Shown here: positions 11,390 to 23,340 of the stretch, piece by piece
Position numbering within the stretch: the stretch's first letter is position 1
Layout of the letters: each line of letters begins with the position of its first letter
DNA from: Aphelocoma coerulescens
Taxonomy: Eukaryota > Chordata > Aves > Passeriformes > Corvidae
DNA length: 64,000 bases
Direction: 5' to 3'
NCBI RefSeq assembly: GCF_041296385.1
Contig: NC_091014.1
Location: 48,998,078-49,062,077 of the forward strand
Position numbers and translations under genes: made by a program
The notes under the pieces: generated by a model
Told to the model about the DNA's origin: nothing
What the model saw: the letters and a program-made list of their open reading frames with translations, nothing else
Databases searched by the model: none

Positions 11390-12495
11390 GAGAAATCCAC
11401 AAAGCCAGGAGCTCCAGGGATACTCAGCATGCGAAAGGCAGGCCAAGCTTATCGCAGCACAGCCAAAACCTTGCTCCCACTTCTTCATTCTTCTTGGAAG
11501 TCGCCACAACCCAATGCCTGATTTCTGGCTCAAACTAGGGTTAGGGTTAGGGTTAGGGTTATGCCTAGGGTAAGGTTTGAGAAAACCACAAAGCCAGGAG
11601 CTCCAGGGACACTCACCATGTGAAAGGCAGGCCAAGTTGAGCACGATACAGTTAAAAGCTTGCTCCCTCTTCTTCTTTCTGCTTGGAACTCGCCGCCGCC
11701 CAATGCCCCATTTCTGGCTCCAACTAGGATTATGGTCGTGGTTACACCTAGTGTTAGGGTTTGAGAAATCCACAAAGCCAGGAGCTCCAGGGATACTCCC
11801 CATGCGAAAGGCAGGCCAAGCTTATCGCAGCACAGCCAAAACCTTGCTCCCTCTTCTTCTTTCTGCTTGGAACTTGCCACAGCCCAATGCCCGATTTCTG
11901 GCTCAAACTAGGGTTAGGGTTAGGGTTACGCCTAGGGTTAGGCTTGAGAAAACCACAAAGCCAGGAGCTCCAGGGACACTCACCATGCAAAAGGCAGGCC
12001 ACGTTGAGCACGATACAGCCAAAACCTTGCTCCCTCTTCTTCATTCTTCTTGGAAGTCGCCACAACCCAATGCCTGATTTCTGGCTCAATCTAGGGTTAG
12101 GGTTAGGGTTAGGGTTACGCCTAGGGTTAGGCTTGAGAAAACCACAAAGCCAGGAGCTCCAGGGATACTCCCCATGCGAAAGGCAGGCCAAGCTTATCGC
12201 AGCACAGCCAAAACCTTGCTCCCACTTCTTCATTCTTATTGGAATTCACCACAGCCCAATGCCCGATTTCTGGCTCAAACTAGGGTTAGGGTTACGCCTA
12301 GGGTTAGGCTTGAGAAAACCACAAAGCCAGGAGCTCCAGGGACACTCACCATGCGAAAAGCAGGCCAAGTTGAGCACGATACAGTTAAAACCTTGCTCCC
12401 TCTTCTTCTTTCTGCTTGGAACTTGCCGCCGCCCAATGCCCCATTTCTGGCCCTAACTTCGGTTATGTTTATGGTTACACCTAGTGTTAGGATTT
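11390..12495. repeat. Six-monomer subunit of Q (1106 bp), type copy
   Basis: Monomers are A189, B184, A183, B/A chimera 189, A177, B184. It is a single copy in Q1 and tandem in Q2 and Q3. It carries A at 12359, giving gcgaaaagcagg in place of gcgaaaggcagg. Confidence 0.85.
11946..12134. repeat. B/A chimeric monomer, 189 bp (reference copy)
   Basis: The 5' part is B-like (gggacactcaccatg, gttgagcacgatacag, plus catgcaaaagg and ggccacg of its own). The 3' part is A189-like (ccaaaacc, tcttcattcttcttgg, four GGGTTA units). The switch falls at the acag shared by both classes (12015-12018). Further copies start at 13785, 18374, 19480, 21318, 25546, 26652, 42908, 44747, 49336, 50442, 52280, 56508, 57614, 59453 and 63681. 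Confidence 0.85.
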
Positions 12496-12868
12496 GAGAA
12501 ATCCACAAAGCCAGGAGCTCCAGGGATACTCAGCATGCGAAAGGCAGGCCAAGCTTATCGCAGCACAGCCAAAACCTTGCTCCCACTTCTTCATTCTTCT
12601 TGGAAGTCGCCACAACCCAATGCCTGATTTCTGGCTCAAACTAGGGTTAGGGTTAGGGTTAGGGTTATGCCTAGGGTAAGGTTTGAGAAAACCACAAAGC
12701 CAGGAGCTCCAGGGACACTCACCATGTGAAAGGCAGGCCAAGTTGAGCACGATACAGTTAAAAGCTTGCTCCCTCTTCTTCTTTCTGCTTGGAACTCGCC
12801 GCCGCCCAATGCCCCATTTCTGGCTCCAACTAGGATTATGGTCGTGGTTACACCTAGTGTTAGGGTTT

Positions 12869-13057
12869 GAGAAATCCACAAAGCCAGGAGCTCCAGGGAT
12901 ACTCAGCATGCGAAAGGCAGGCCAAGCTTATCGCAGCACAGCCAAAACCTTGCTCCCTCTTCTTCATTCTTCTTGGAAGTCGCCACAACCCAATGCCTGA
13001 TTTCTGGCTCAATCTAGAGTTAGGGTTAGGATTAGGGTTACGCCTAGGGTAAGGTTT
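12869..13057. repeat. A189 monomer with a mutated telomere tract
   Basis: The tract at 13014-13043 reads ctagag, ttaggg, ttagga, ttaggg, ttacgc, so two of four GGG runs are broken by G-to-A changes. The same two changes are fixed in the equivalent monomers starting at 14708, 20402, 21880, 27575, 43831, 45670, 51364, 52842, 58537 and 60015. The next monomer in each case has ctaggc as its first hexamer. Confidence 0.85.
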
Positions 13058-16000
13058 GAGAAAACCACAAAGCCAGGAGCTCCAGGGATACTCAGCATGC
13101 GAAAGGCAGGCCAAGCTTATCGCAGCACAGCCAAAACCTTGCTCCCACTTCTTCATTCTTATTGGAATTCACCACAGCCCAATGCCTGATTTCTGGCTCA
13201 AACTAGGCTTAGGGTTACGCCTAGGGTTAGGCTTGAGAAAACCACAAAGCCAGGAGCTCCAGGGACACTCCCCATGCGAAAGGCAGGCCAAGCTTATCGC
13301 AGCACAGCCAAAACCTTGCTCCCTCTTCTTCATTCTTCTTGGAAGTCGCCACAACCCAATGCCTGATTTCTGGCTCAAACTAGGGTTAGGGTTAGGGTTA
13401 GGGTTACGCCTAGGGTTAGGCTTGAGAAAACCACAAAGCCAGGAGCTCCAGGGACACCCACCATGTGAAAGGCAGGCCAAGTTGAGCACGATACAGTTAA
13501 AACCTTGCTCCCTCTTCTTCTTTCTGCTTGGAACTCGCTGCCGCCCAATGCCCCATTTCTGGCTCAAAATAGGGTTATGGTCGTGGTTACACCTAGTGTT
13601 AGGCTTTGAGAAATCCACAAAGCCAGGAGCTCCAGGGATACTCCCCATGCGAAAGGCAGGCCAAGCTTATCGCAGCACAAGCAAAACCTTGCTCCCACTT
13701 CTTCATTCTTATTGGAATTCACCACAGCCCAATGCCCGATTTCTGGCTCAAACTAGGGTTAGGGTTACGCCTAGGGTTAGGCTTGAGAAAACCACAAAGC
13801 CAGGAGCTCCAGGGACACTCACCATGCAAAAGGCAGGCCACGTTGAGCACGATACAGCCAAAACCTTGCTCCCTCTTCTTCATTCTTCTTGGAAGTCGCC
13901 ACAACCCAATGCCTGATTTCTGGCTCAATCTAGGGTTAGGGTTAGGGTTAGGGTTACGCCTAGGGTTAGGCTTGAGAAAACCACAAAGCCAGGAGCTCCA
14001 GGGATACTCCCCATGCGAAAGGCAGGCCAAGCTTATCGCAGCACAGCCAAAACCTTGCTCCCACTTCTTCATTCTTATTGGAATTCACCACAGCCCAATG
14101 CCCGATTTCTGGCTCAAACTAGGGTTAGGGTTACGCCTAGGGTTAGGCTTGAGAAAACCACAAAGCCAGGAGCTCCAGGGACACTCACCATGCGAAAGGC
14201 AGGCCAAGTTGAGCACGATACAGTTAAAACCTTGCTCCCTCTTCTTCTTTCTGCTTGGAACTTGCCGCCGCCCAATGCCCCATTTCTGGCCCTAACTTCG
14301 GTTATGTTTATGGTTACACCTAGTGTTAGGATTTGAGAAATCCACAAAGCCAGGAGCTCCAGGGATACTCCCCATGCGAAAGGCAGGCCAAGCTTATCGC
14401 AGCACAGCCAAAACCTTGCTCCCACTTCTTCATTCTTCTTGGAAGTCGCCACAACCCAATGCCTGATTTCTGGCTCAAACTAGGGTTAGGGTTAGGGTTA
14501 GGGTTATGCCTAGGGTAAGGTTTGAGAAAACCACAAAGCCAGGAGCTCCAGGGACACTCACCATGTGAAAGGCAGGCCAAGTTGAGCACGATACAGTTAA
14601 AAGCTTGCTCCCTCTTCTTCTTTCTGCTTGGAACTCGCCGCCGCCCAATGCCCCATTTCTGGCTCCAACTAGGATTATGGTCGTGGTTACACCTAGTGTT
14701 AGGGTTTGAGAAATCCACAAAGCCAGGAGCTCCAGGGATACTCAGCATGCGAAAGGCAGGCCAAGCTTATCGCAGCACAGCCAAAACCTTGCTCCCTCTT
14801 CTTCATTCTTCTTGGAAGTCGCCACAACCCAATGCCTGATTTCTGGCTCAATCTAGAGTTAGGGTTAGGATTAGGGTTACGCCTAGGGTAAGGTTTGAGA
14901 AAACCACAAAGCCAGGAGCTCCAGGGATACTCAGCATGCGAAAGGCAGGCCAAGCTTATCGCAGCACAGCCAAAACCTTGCTCCCACTTCTTCATTCTTA
15001 TTGGAATTCACCACAGCCCAATGCCTGATTTCTGGCTCAAACTAGGCTTAGGGTTACGCCTAGGGTTAGGCTTGAGAAAACCACAAAGCCAGGAGCTCCA
15101 GGGACACTCCCCATGCGAAAGGCAGGCCAAGCTTATCGCAGCACAGCCAAAACCTTGCTCCCTCTTCTTCATTCTTCTTGGAAGTCGCCACAACCCAATG
15201 CCTGATTTCTGGCTCAAACTAGGGTTAGGGTTAGGGTTAGGGTTACGCCTAGGGTTAGGCTTGAGAAAACCACAAAGCCAGGAGCTCCAGGGACACCCAC
15301 CATGTGAAAGGCAGGCCAAGTTGAGCACGATACAGTTAAAACCTTGCTCCCTCTTCTTCTTTCTGCTTGGAACTCGCTGCCGCCCAATGCCCCATTTCTG
15401 GCTCAAAATAGGGTTATGGTCGTGGTTACACCTAGTGTTAGGCTTTGAGAAATCCACAAAGCCAGGAGCTCCAGGGATACTCCCCATGCGAAAGGCAGGC
15501 CAAGCTTATCGCAGCACAAGCAAAACCTTGCTCCCACTTCTTCATTCTTATTGGAATTCACCACAGCCCAATGCCCGATTTCTGGCTCAAACTAGGGTTA
15601 GGGTTACGCCTAGGGTTAGGCTTGAGAAAACCACAAAGCCAGGAGCTCCAGGGACACTCACCATGCGAAAGGCAGGCCAAGTTGAGCACGATACAGTTAA
15701 AACCTTGCTCCCTCTTCTTCTTTCTGCTTGGAACTTGCCGCCGCCCAATGCCCCATTTCTGGCCCTAACTTCGGTTATGTTTATGGTTACACCTAGTGTT
15801 AGGATTTGAGAAATCCACAAAGCCAGGAGCTCCAGGGATACTCAGCATGCGAAAGGCAGGCCAAGCTTATCGCAGCACAGCCAAAACCTTGCTCCCACTT
15901 CTTCATTCTTCTTGGAAGTCGCCACAACCCAATGCCTGATTTCTGGCTCAAACTAGGGTTAGGGTTACGCCTAGGGTTAGGCTTGAGAAAACCACAAAGC

Positions 16001-16168
16001 CAGGAGCTCCAGGGACACTCACCATGCGAAAGGCAGGCCAAGTTGAGCACGATACAGTTAAAACCTTGCTCCCTCTTCTTCTTTCTGCTTGGAACTTGCC
16101 GCCGCCCAATGCCCCATTTCTGGCCCTAACTTCGGTTATGTTTATGGTTACACCTAGTGTTAGGATTT

Positions 16169-19100
16169 GAGAAATCCACAAAGCCAGGAGCTCCAGGGAT
16201 ACTCAGCATGCGAAAGGCAGGCCAAGCTTATCGCAGCACAGCCAAAACCTTGCTCCCACTTCTTCATTCTTCTTGGAAGTCGCCACAACCCAATGCCTGA
16301 TTTCTGGCTCAATCTAGGGTTAGGGTTAGGGTTAGGGTTATGCCTAGGGTAAGGCTTGAGAAAACCACAAAGCCAGGAGCTCCAGGGACACTCCCCATGC
16401 GAAAGGCAGGCCAAGCTTATCGCAGCACAGCCAAAACCTTGCTCCCTCTTCTTCATTCTTCTTGGAACTTGCCACAGCCCAATGCCCGATTTCTGGCTCA
16501 AACTAGGGTTAGGGTTACGCCTAGGGTTAGGCTTGAGAAAACCACAAAGCCAGGAGCTCCAGGGACACTCACCATGCGAAAGGCAGGCCAAGTTGAGCAC
16601 GATACAGTTAAAACCTTGCTCCCTCTTCTTCTTTCTGCTTGGAACTCACCGTCGCCCAATGCCCCATTTCTGGCTCAAACTAGGTTATGCTTATGGTTAC
16701 ACCTAGTGTTAGGACTTGAGAAATCCACAAAGCCAGGAGCTCCAGGGATACTCCCCATGCGAAAGGCAGGCCAAGCTTATCGCAGCACAGCCAAAACCTT
16801 GCTCCCTCTTCTTCATTCTTCTTGGAAGTCGCCACAACCCAATGCCTGATTTCTGGCTCAATCTAGGGTTAGGGTTAGGGTTAGGGTTACGCCTAGGGTT
16901 AGGCTTGAGAAACCCACAAAGCCAGGAGCTCCAGGGATACTCACCATGCGAAAGGCAGGCCAAGCTTATCGCAGCACAAGCAAAACCTTGCTCCCTCTTC
17001 TTCATTCTTCTTGGAACTTGCCACAGCCCAATGCCCGATTTCTGTCTCAATCTAGGGTTAGGGTTACGCCTAGGGTTAGGCTTGAGAAAACCACAAAGCC
17101 AGGAGCTCCAGGGACACTCACCATGCGAAAGGCAGGCCAAGTTGAGCACGATACAGTTAAAACCTTGCTCCCTCTTCTTCTTTCTGCTTGGAACTCGCTG
17201 CCGCCCAATGCCACATTTCTGGCTCAAAATAGGGTTATGGTCGTGGTTACACCTAGTGTTAGGGTTTGAGAAATCCACAAAGCCAGGAGCTCCAGGGATA
17301 CTCAGCATGCGAAAGGCAGGCCAAGCTTATCGCAGCACAAGCAAAACCTTGCTCCCTCTTCTTCATTCTTCTTGGAACTTGCCACAGCCCAATGCCCGAT
17401 TTCTGTCTCAATCTAGGGTTAGGGTTAGGGTTAGGGTTACGCCTAGGGTTAGGCTTGAGAAAACCACAAAGCCAGGAGCTCCAGGGATACTCCCCATGCG
17501 AAAGGCAGGCCAAGCTTATCGCAGCACAGCCAAAACCTTGCTCCCACTTCTTCATTCTTATTGGAATTCACCACAGCCCAATGCCCGATTTCTGGCTCAA
17601 ACTAGGGTTAGGGTTACGCCTAGGGTTAGGCTTGAGAAAACCACAAAGCCAGGAGCTCCAGGGACACTCACCATGCGAAAGGCAGGCCAAGTTGAGCACG
17701 ATACAGTTAAAACCTTGCTCCCTCTTCTTCTTTCTGCTTGGAACTTGCCGCCGCCCAATGCCCCATTTCTGGCCCTAACTTCGGTTATGTTTATGGTTAC
17801 ACCTAGTGTTAGGATTTGAGAAATCCACAAAGCCAGGAGCTCCAGGGATACTCAGCATGCGAAAGGCAGGCCAAGCTTATCGCAGCACAGCCAAAACCTT
17901 GCTCCCACTTCTTCATTCTTCTTGGAAGTCGCCACAACCCAATGCCTGATTTCTGGCTCAAACTAGGGTTAGGGTTAGGGTTAGGGTTATGCCTAGGGTA
18001 AGGTTTGAGAAAACCACAAAGCCAGGAGCTCCAGGGACACTCACCATGTGAAAGGCAGGCCAAGTTGAGCACGATACAGTTAAAAGCTTGCTCCCTCTTC
18101 TTCTTTCTGCTTGGAACTCGCCGCCGCCCAATGCCCCATTTCTGGCTCCAACTAGGATTATGGTCGTGGTTACACCTAGTGTTAGGGTTTGAGAAATCCA
18201 CAAAGCCAGGAGCTCCAGGGATACTCCCCATGCGAAAGGCAGGCCAAGCTTATCGCAGCACAGCCAAAACCTTGCTCCCTCTTCTTCTTTCTGCTTGGAA
18301 CTTGCCACAGCCCAATGCCCGATTTCTGGCTCAAACTAGGGTTAGGGTTAGGGTTACGCCTAGGGTTAGGCTTGAGAAAACCACAAAGCCAGGAGCTCCA
18401 GGGACACTCACCATGCAAAAGGCAGGCCACGTTGAGCACGATACAGCCAAAACCTTGCTCCCTCTTCTTCATTCTTCTTGGAAGTCGCCACAACCCAATG
18501 CCTGATTTCTGGCTCAATCTAGGGTTAGGGTTAGGGTTAGGGTTACGCCTAGGGTTAGGCTTGAGAAAACCACAAAGCCAGGAGCTCCAGGGATACTCCC
18601 CATGCGAAAGGCAGGCCAAGCTTATCGCAGCACAGCCAAAACCTTGCTCCCACTTCTTCATTCTTATTGGAATTCACCACAGCCCAATGCCCGATTTCTG
18701 GCTCAAACTAGGGTTAGGGTTACGCCTAGGGTTAGGCTTGAGAAAACCACAAAGCCAGGAGCTCCAGGGACACTCACCATGCGAAAGGCAGGCCAAGTTG
18801 AGCACGATACAGTTAAAACCTTGCTCCCTCTTCTTCTTTCTGCTTGGAACTTGCCGCCGCCCAATGCCCCATTTCTGGCCCTAACTTCGGTTATGTTTAT
18901 GGTTACACCTAGTGTTAGGATTTGAGAAATCCACAAAGCCAGGAGCTCCAGGGATACTCAGCATGCGAAAGGCAGGCCAAGCTTATCGCAGCACAGCCAA
19001 AACCTTGCTCCCACTTCTTCATTCTTCTTGGAAGTCGCCACAACCCAATGCCTGATTTCTGGCTCAAACTAGGGTTAGGGTTAGGGTTAGGGTTATGCCT

Positions 19101-22100
19101 AGGGTAAGGTTTGAGAAAACCACAAAGCCAGGAGCTCCAGGGACACTCACCATGTGAAAGGCAGGCCAAGTTGAGCACGATACAGTTAAAAGCTTGCTCC
19201 CTCTTCTTCTTTCTGCTTGGAACTCGCCGCCGCCCAATGCCCCATTTCTGGCTCCAACTAGGATTATGGTCGTGGTTACACCTAGTGTTAGGGTTTGAGA
19301 AATCCACAAAGCCAGGAGCTCCAGGGATACTCCCCATGCGAAAGGCAGGCCAAGCTTATCGCAGCACAAGCAAAACCTTGCTCCCTCTTCTTCTTTCTGC
19401 TTGGAACTTGCCACAGCCCAATGCCCGATTTCTGGCTCAAACTAGGGTTAGGGTTAGGGTTACGCCTAGGGTTAGGCTTGAGAAAACCACAAAGCCAGGA
19501 GCTCCAGGGACACTCACCATGCAAAAGGCAGGCCACGTTGAGCACGATACAGCCAAAACCTTGCTCCCTCTTCTTCATTCTTCTTGGAAGTCGCCACAAC
19601 CCAATGCCTGATTTCTGGCTCAATCTAGGGTTAGGGTTAGGGTTAGGGTTACGCCTAGGGTTAGGCTTGAGAAAACCACAAAGCCAGGAGCTCCAGGGAT
19701 ACTCCCCATGCGAAAGGCAGGCCAAGCTTATCGCAGCACAGCCAAAACCTTGCTCCCACTTCTTCATTCTTATTGGAAGTCACCACAGCCCAATGCCCGA
19801 TTTCTGGCTCAAACTAGGGTTAGGGTTACGCCTAGGGTTAGGCTTGAAAAAACCACAAAGCCAGGAGCTCCAGGGACACTCACCATGCGAAAGGCAGGCC
19901 AAGTTGAGCACGATACAGTTAAAACCTTGCTCCCTCTTCTTCTTTCTGCTTGGAACTTGCCGCCGCCCAATGCCCCATTTCTGGCTCAAACTAGGTTATG
20001 GTTATGGTTACACCTAGTGTTAGGATTTGAGAAATCCACAAAGCCAGGAGCTCCAGGGATACTCCCCATGCGAAAGGCAGGCCAAGCTTATCGCAGCACA
20101 GCCAAAACCTTGCTCCCACTTCTTCATTCTTCTTGGAAGTCGCCACAACCCAATGCCTGATTTCTGGCTCAAACTAGGGTTAGGGTTAGGGTTAGGGTTA
20201 TGCCTAGGGTAAGGTTTGAGAAAACCACAAAGCCAGGAGCTCCAGGGACACTCACCATGTGAAAGGCAGGCCAAGTTGAGCACGATACAGTTAAAAGCTT
20301 GCTCCCTCTTCTTCTTTCTGCTTGGAACTCGCCGCCGCCCAATGCCCCATTTCTGGCTCCAACTAGGATTATGGTCGTGGTTACACCTAGTGTTAGGGTT
20401 TGAGAAATCCACAAAGCCAGGAGCTCCAGGGATACTCAGCATGCGAAAGGCAGGCCAAGCTTATCGCAGCACAGCCAAAACCTTGCTCCCTCTTCTTCAT
20501 TCTTCTTGGAAGTCGCCACAACCCAATGCCTGATTTCTGGCTCAATCTAGAGTTAGGGTTAGGATTAGGGTTACGCCTAGGGTAAGGTTTGAGAAAACCA
20601 CAAAGCCAGGAGCTCCAGGGATACTCAGCATGCGAAAGGCAGGCCAAGCTTATCGCAGCACAGCCAAAACCTTGCTCCCTCTTCTTCATTCTTATTGGAA
20701 TTCACCACAGCCCAATGCCTGATTTCTGGCTCAAACTAGGCTTAGGGTTACGCCTAGGGTTAGGCTTGAGAAAACCACAAAGCCAGGAGCTCCAGGGACA
20801 CTCCCCATGCGAAAGGCAGGCCAAGCTTATCGCAGCACAGCCAAAACCTTGCTCCCTCTTCTTCATTCTTCTTGGAAGTCGCCACAACCCAATGCCTGAT
20901 TTCTGGCTCAAACTAGGGTTAGGGTTAGGGTTAGGGTTACGCCTAGGGTTAGGCTTGAGAAAACCACAAAGCCAGGAGCTCCAGGGACACCCACCATGTG
21001 AAAGGCAGGCCAAGTTGAGCACGATACAGTTAAAACCTTGCTCCCTCTTCTTCTTTCTGCTTGGAACTCGCTGCCGCCCAATGCCCCATTTCTGGCTCAA
21101 AATAGGGTTATGGTCGTGGTTACACCTAGTGTTAGGCTTTGAGAAATCCACAAAGCCAGGAGCTCCAGGGATACTCCCCATGCGAAAGGCAGGCCAAGCT
21201 GATCGCAGCACAGCCAAAACCTTGCTCCCACTTCTTCATTCTTATTGGAATTCACCACAGCCCAATGCCCGATTTCTGGCTCAAACTAGGGTTAGGGTTA
21301 CGCCTAGGGTTAGGCTTGAGAAAACCACAAAGCCAGGAGCTCCAGGGACACTCACCATGCAAAAGGCAGGCCACGTTGAGCACGATACAGCCAAAACCTT
21401 GCTCCCTCTTCTTCATTCTTCTTGGAAGTCGCCACAACCCAATGCCTGATTTCTGGCTCAATCTAGGGTTAGGGTTAGGGTTAGGGTTACGCCTAGGGTT
21501 AGGCTTGAGAAAACCACAAAGCCAGGAGCTCCAGGGATACTCCCCATGCGAAAGGCAGGCCAAGCTTATCGCAGCACAGCCAAAACCTTGCTCCCACTTC
21601 TTCATTCTTCTTGGAAGTCGCCACAACCCAATGCCTGATTTCTGGCTCAAACTAGGGTTAGGGTTAGGGTTAGGGTTATGCCTAGGGTAAGGTTTGAGAA
21701 AACCACAAAGCCAGGAGCTCCAGGGACACTCACCATGTGAAAGGCAGGCCAAGTTGAGCACGATACAGTTAAAAGCTTGCTCCCTCTTCTTCTTTCTGCT
21801 TGGAACTCGCCGCCGCCCAATGCCCCATTTCTGGCTCCAACTAGGATTATGGTCGTGGTTACACCTAGTGTTAGGGTTTGAGAAATCCACAAAGCCAGGA
21901 GCTCCAGGGATACTCAGCATGCGAAAGGCAGGCCAAGCTTATCGCAGCACAGCCAAAACCTTGCTCCCTCTTCTTCATTCTTCTTGGAAGTCGCCACAAC
22001 CCAATGCCTGATTTCTGGCTCAATCTAGAGTTAGGGTTAGGATTAGGGTTACGCCTAGGGTAAGGTTTGAGAAAACCACAAAGCCAGGAGCTCCAGGGAT

Positions 22101-23340
22101 ACTCAGCATGCGAAAGGCAGGCCAAGCTTATCGCAGCACAGCCAAAACCTTGCTCCCACTTCTTCATTCTTATTGGAATTCACCACAGCCCAATGCCTGA
22201 TTTCTGGCTCAAACTAGGCTTAGGGTTACGCCTAGGGTTAGGCTTGAGAAAACCACAAAGCCAGGAGCTCCAGGGACACTCCCCATGCGAAAGGCAGGCC
22301 AAGCTTATCGCAGCACAGCCAAAACCTTGCTCCCTCTTCTTCATTCTTCTTGGAAGTCGCCACAACCCAATGCCTGATTTCTGGCTCAAACTAGGGTTAG
22401 GGTTAGGGTTAGGGTTACGCCTAGGGTTAGGCTTGAGAAAACCACAAAGCCAGGAGCTCCAGGGACACCCACCATGTGAAAGGCAGGCCAAGTTGAGCAC
22501 GATACAGTTAAAACCTTGCTCCCTCTTCTTCTTTCTGCTTGGAACTCGCTGCCGCCCAATGCCCCATTTCTGGCTCAAAATAGGGTTATGGTCGTGGTTA
22601 CACCTAGTGTTAGGCTTTGAGAAATCCACAAAGCCAGGAGCTCCAGGGATACTCCCCATGCGAAAGGCAGGCCAAGCTTATCGCAGCACAAGCAAAACCT
22701 TGCTCCCACTTCTTCATTCTTATTGGAATTCACCACAGCCCAATGCCCGATTTCTGGCTCAAACTAGGGTTAGGGTTACGCCTAGGGTTAGGCTTGAGAA
22801 AACCACAAAGCCAGGAGCTCCAGGGACACTCACCATGCGAAAGGCAGGCCAAGTTGAGCACGATACAGTTAAAACCTTGCTCCCTCTTCTTCTTTCTGCT
22901 TGGAACTTGCCGCCGCCCAATGCCCCATTTCTGGCCCTAACTTCGGTTATGTTTATGGTTACACCTAGTGTTAGGATTTGAGAAATCCACAAAGCCAGGA
23001 GCTCCAGGGATACTCAGCATGCGAAAGGCAGGCCAAGCTTATCGCAGCACAGCCAAAACCTTGCTCCCACTTCTTCATTCTTCTTGGAAGTCGCCACAAC
23101 CCAATGCCTGATTTCTGGCTCAAACTAGGGTTAGGGTTACGCCTAGGGTTAGGCTTGAGAAAACCACAAAGCCAGGAGCTCCAGGGACACTCACCATGCG
23201 AAAGGCAGGCCAAGTTGAGCACGATACAGTTAAAACCTTGCTCCCTCTTCTTCTTTCTGCTTGGAACTTGCCGCCGCCCAATGCCCCATTTCTGGCCCTA
23301 ACTTCGGTTATGTTTATGGTTACACCTAGTGTTAGGATTT
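16169..23340. repeat. Higher-order repeat Q, copy 2 (39 monomers, 7172 bp)
   Basis: It matches Q1 at offset 6428 through the head and the first six-monomer subunit. It then holds a second six-monomer subunit (18924-20028, 1105 bp) and an eight-monomer subunit (20029-21506, 1478 bp) in place of the ten-monomer one. The net gain over Q1 is 744 bp: plus 1105, minus one A-B pair of 361. From 21507 to 23340 it matches 14335-16168 of Q1 at offset 7172. Confidence 0.88.
17818..20028. repeat. Two tandem six-monomer subunits in Q2 (1106 + 1105 bp)
   Basis: 17818-18923 and 18924-20028 have the same monomer order as 11390-12495. The second ends in a 183-bp B monomer that reads actaggttatgg (one G fewer) and has gaaaaaacc at its start (19845 onward). 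Confidence 0.85.

Larger units (their letters stand above)
9741..16168. repeat. Higher-order repeat Q, copy 1 (35 monomers, 6428 bp)
   Basis: Q has a nine-monomer head (9741-11389: A A B A A B A A B, 1649 bp), one six-monomer subunit (11390-12495, 1106 bp), a ten-monomer subunit (12496-14334, 1839 bp) and a second ten-monomer subunit (14335-16168, 1834 bp). The two ten-monomer subunits differ at their eighth monomer, a B/A chimera in the first (13785-13973) and an ordinary B in the second (15624-15807). The next Q copy starts at 16169 with the monomer found at 9741. Confidence 0.88.

Noticed and set aside
10288..11391. Open reading frame of 367 codons (and many of 100-350 codons on both strands)
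   Set aside because: It consists of monomer translations joined end to end, with equivalent frames overlapping on the opposite strand and in other phases. There is no start context, domain or codon preference, and the stop-free length follows from monomer lengths divisible by three.
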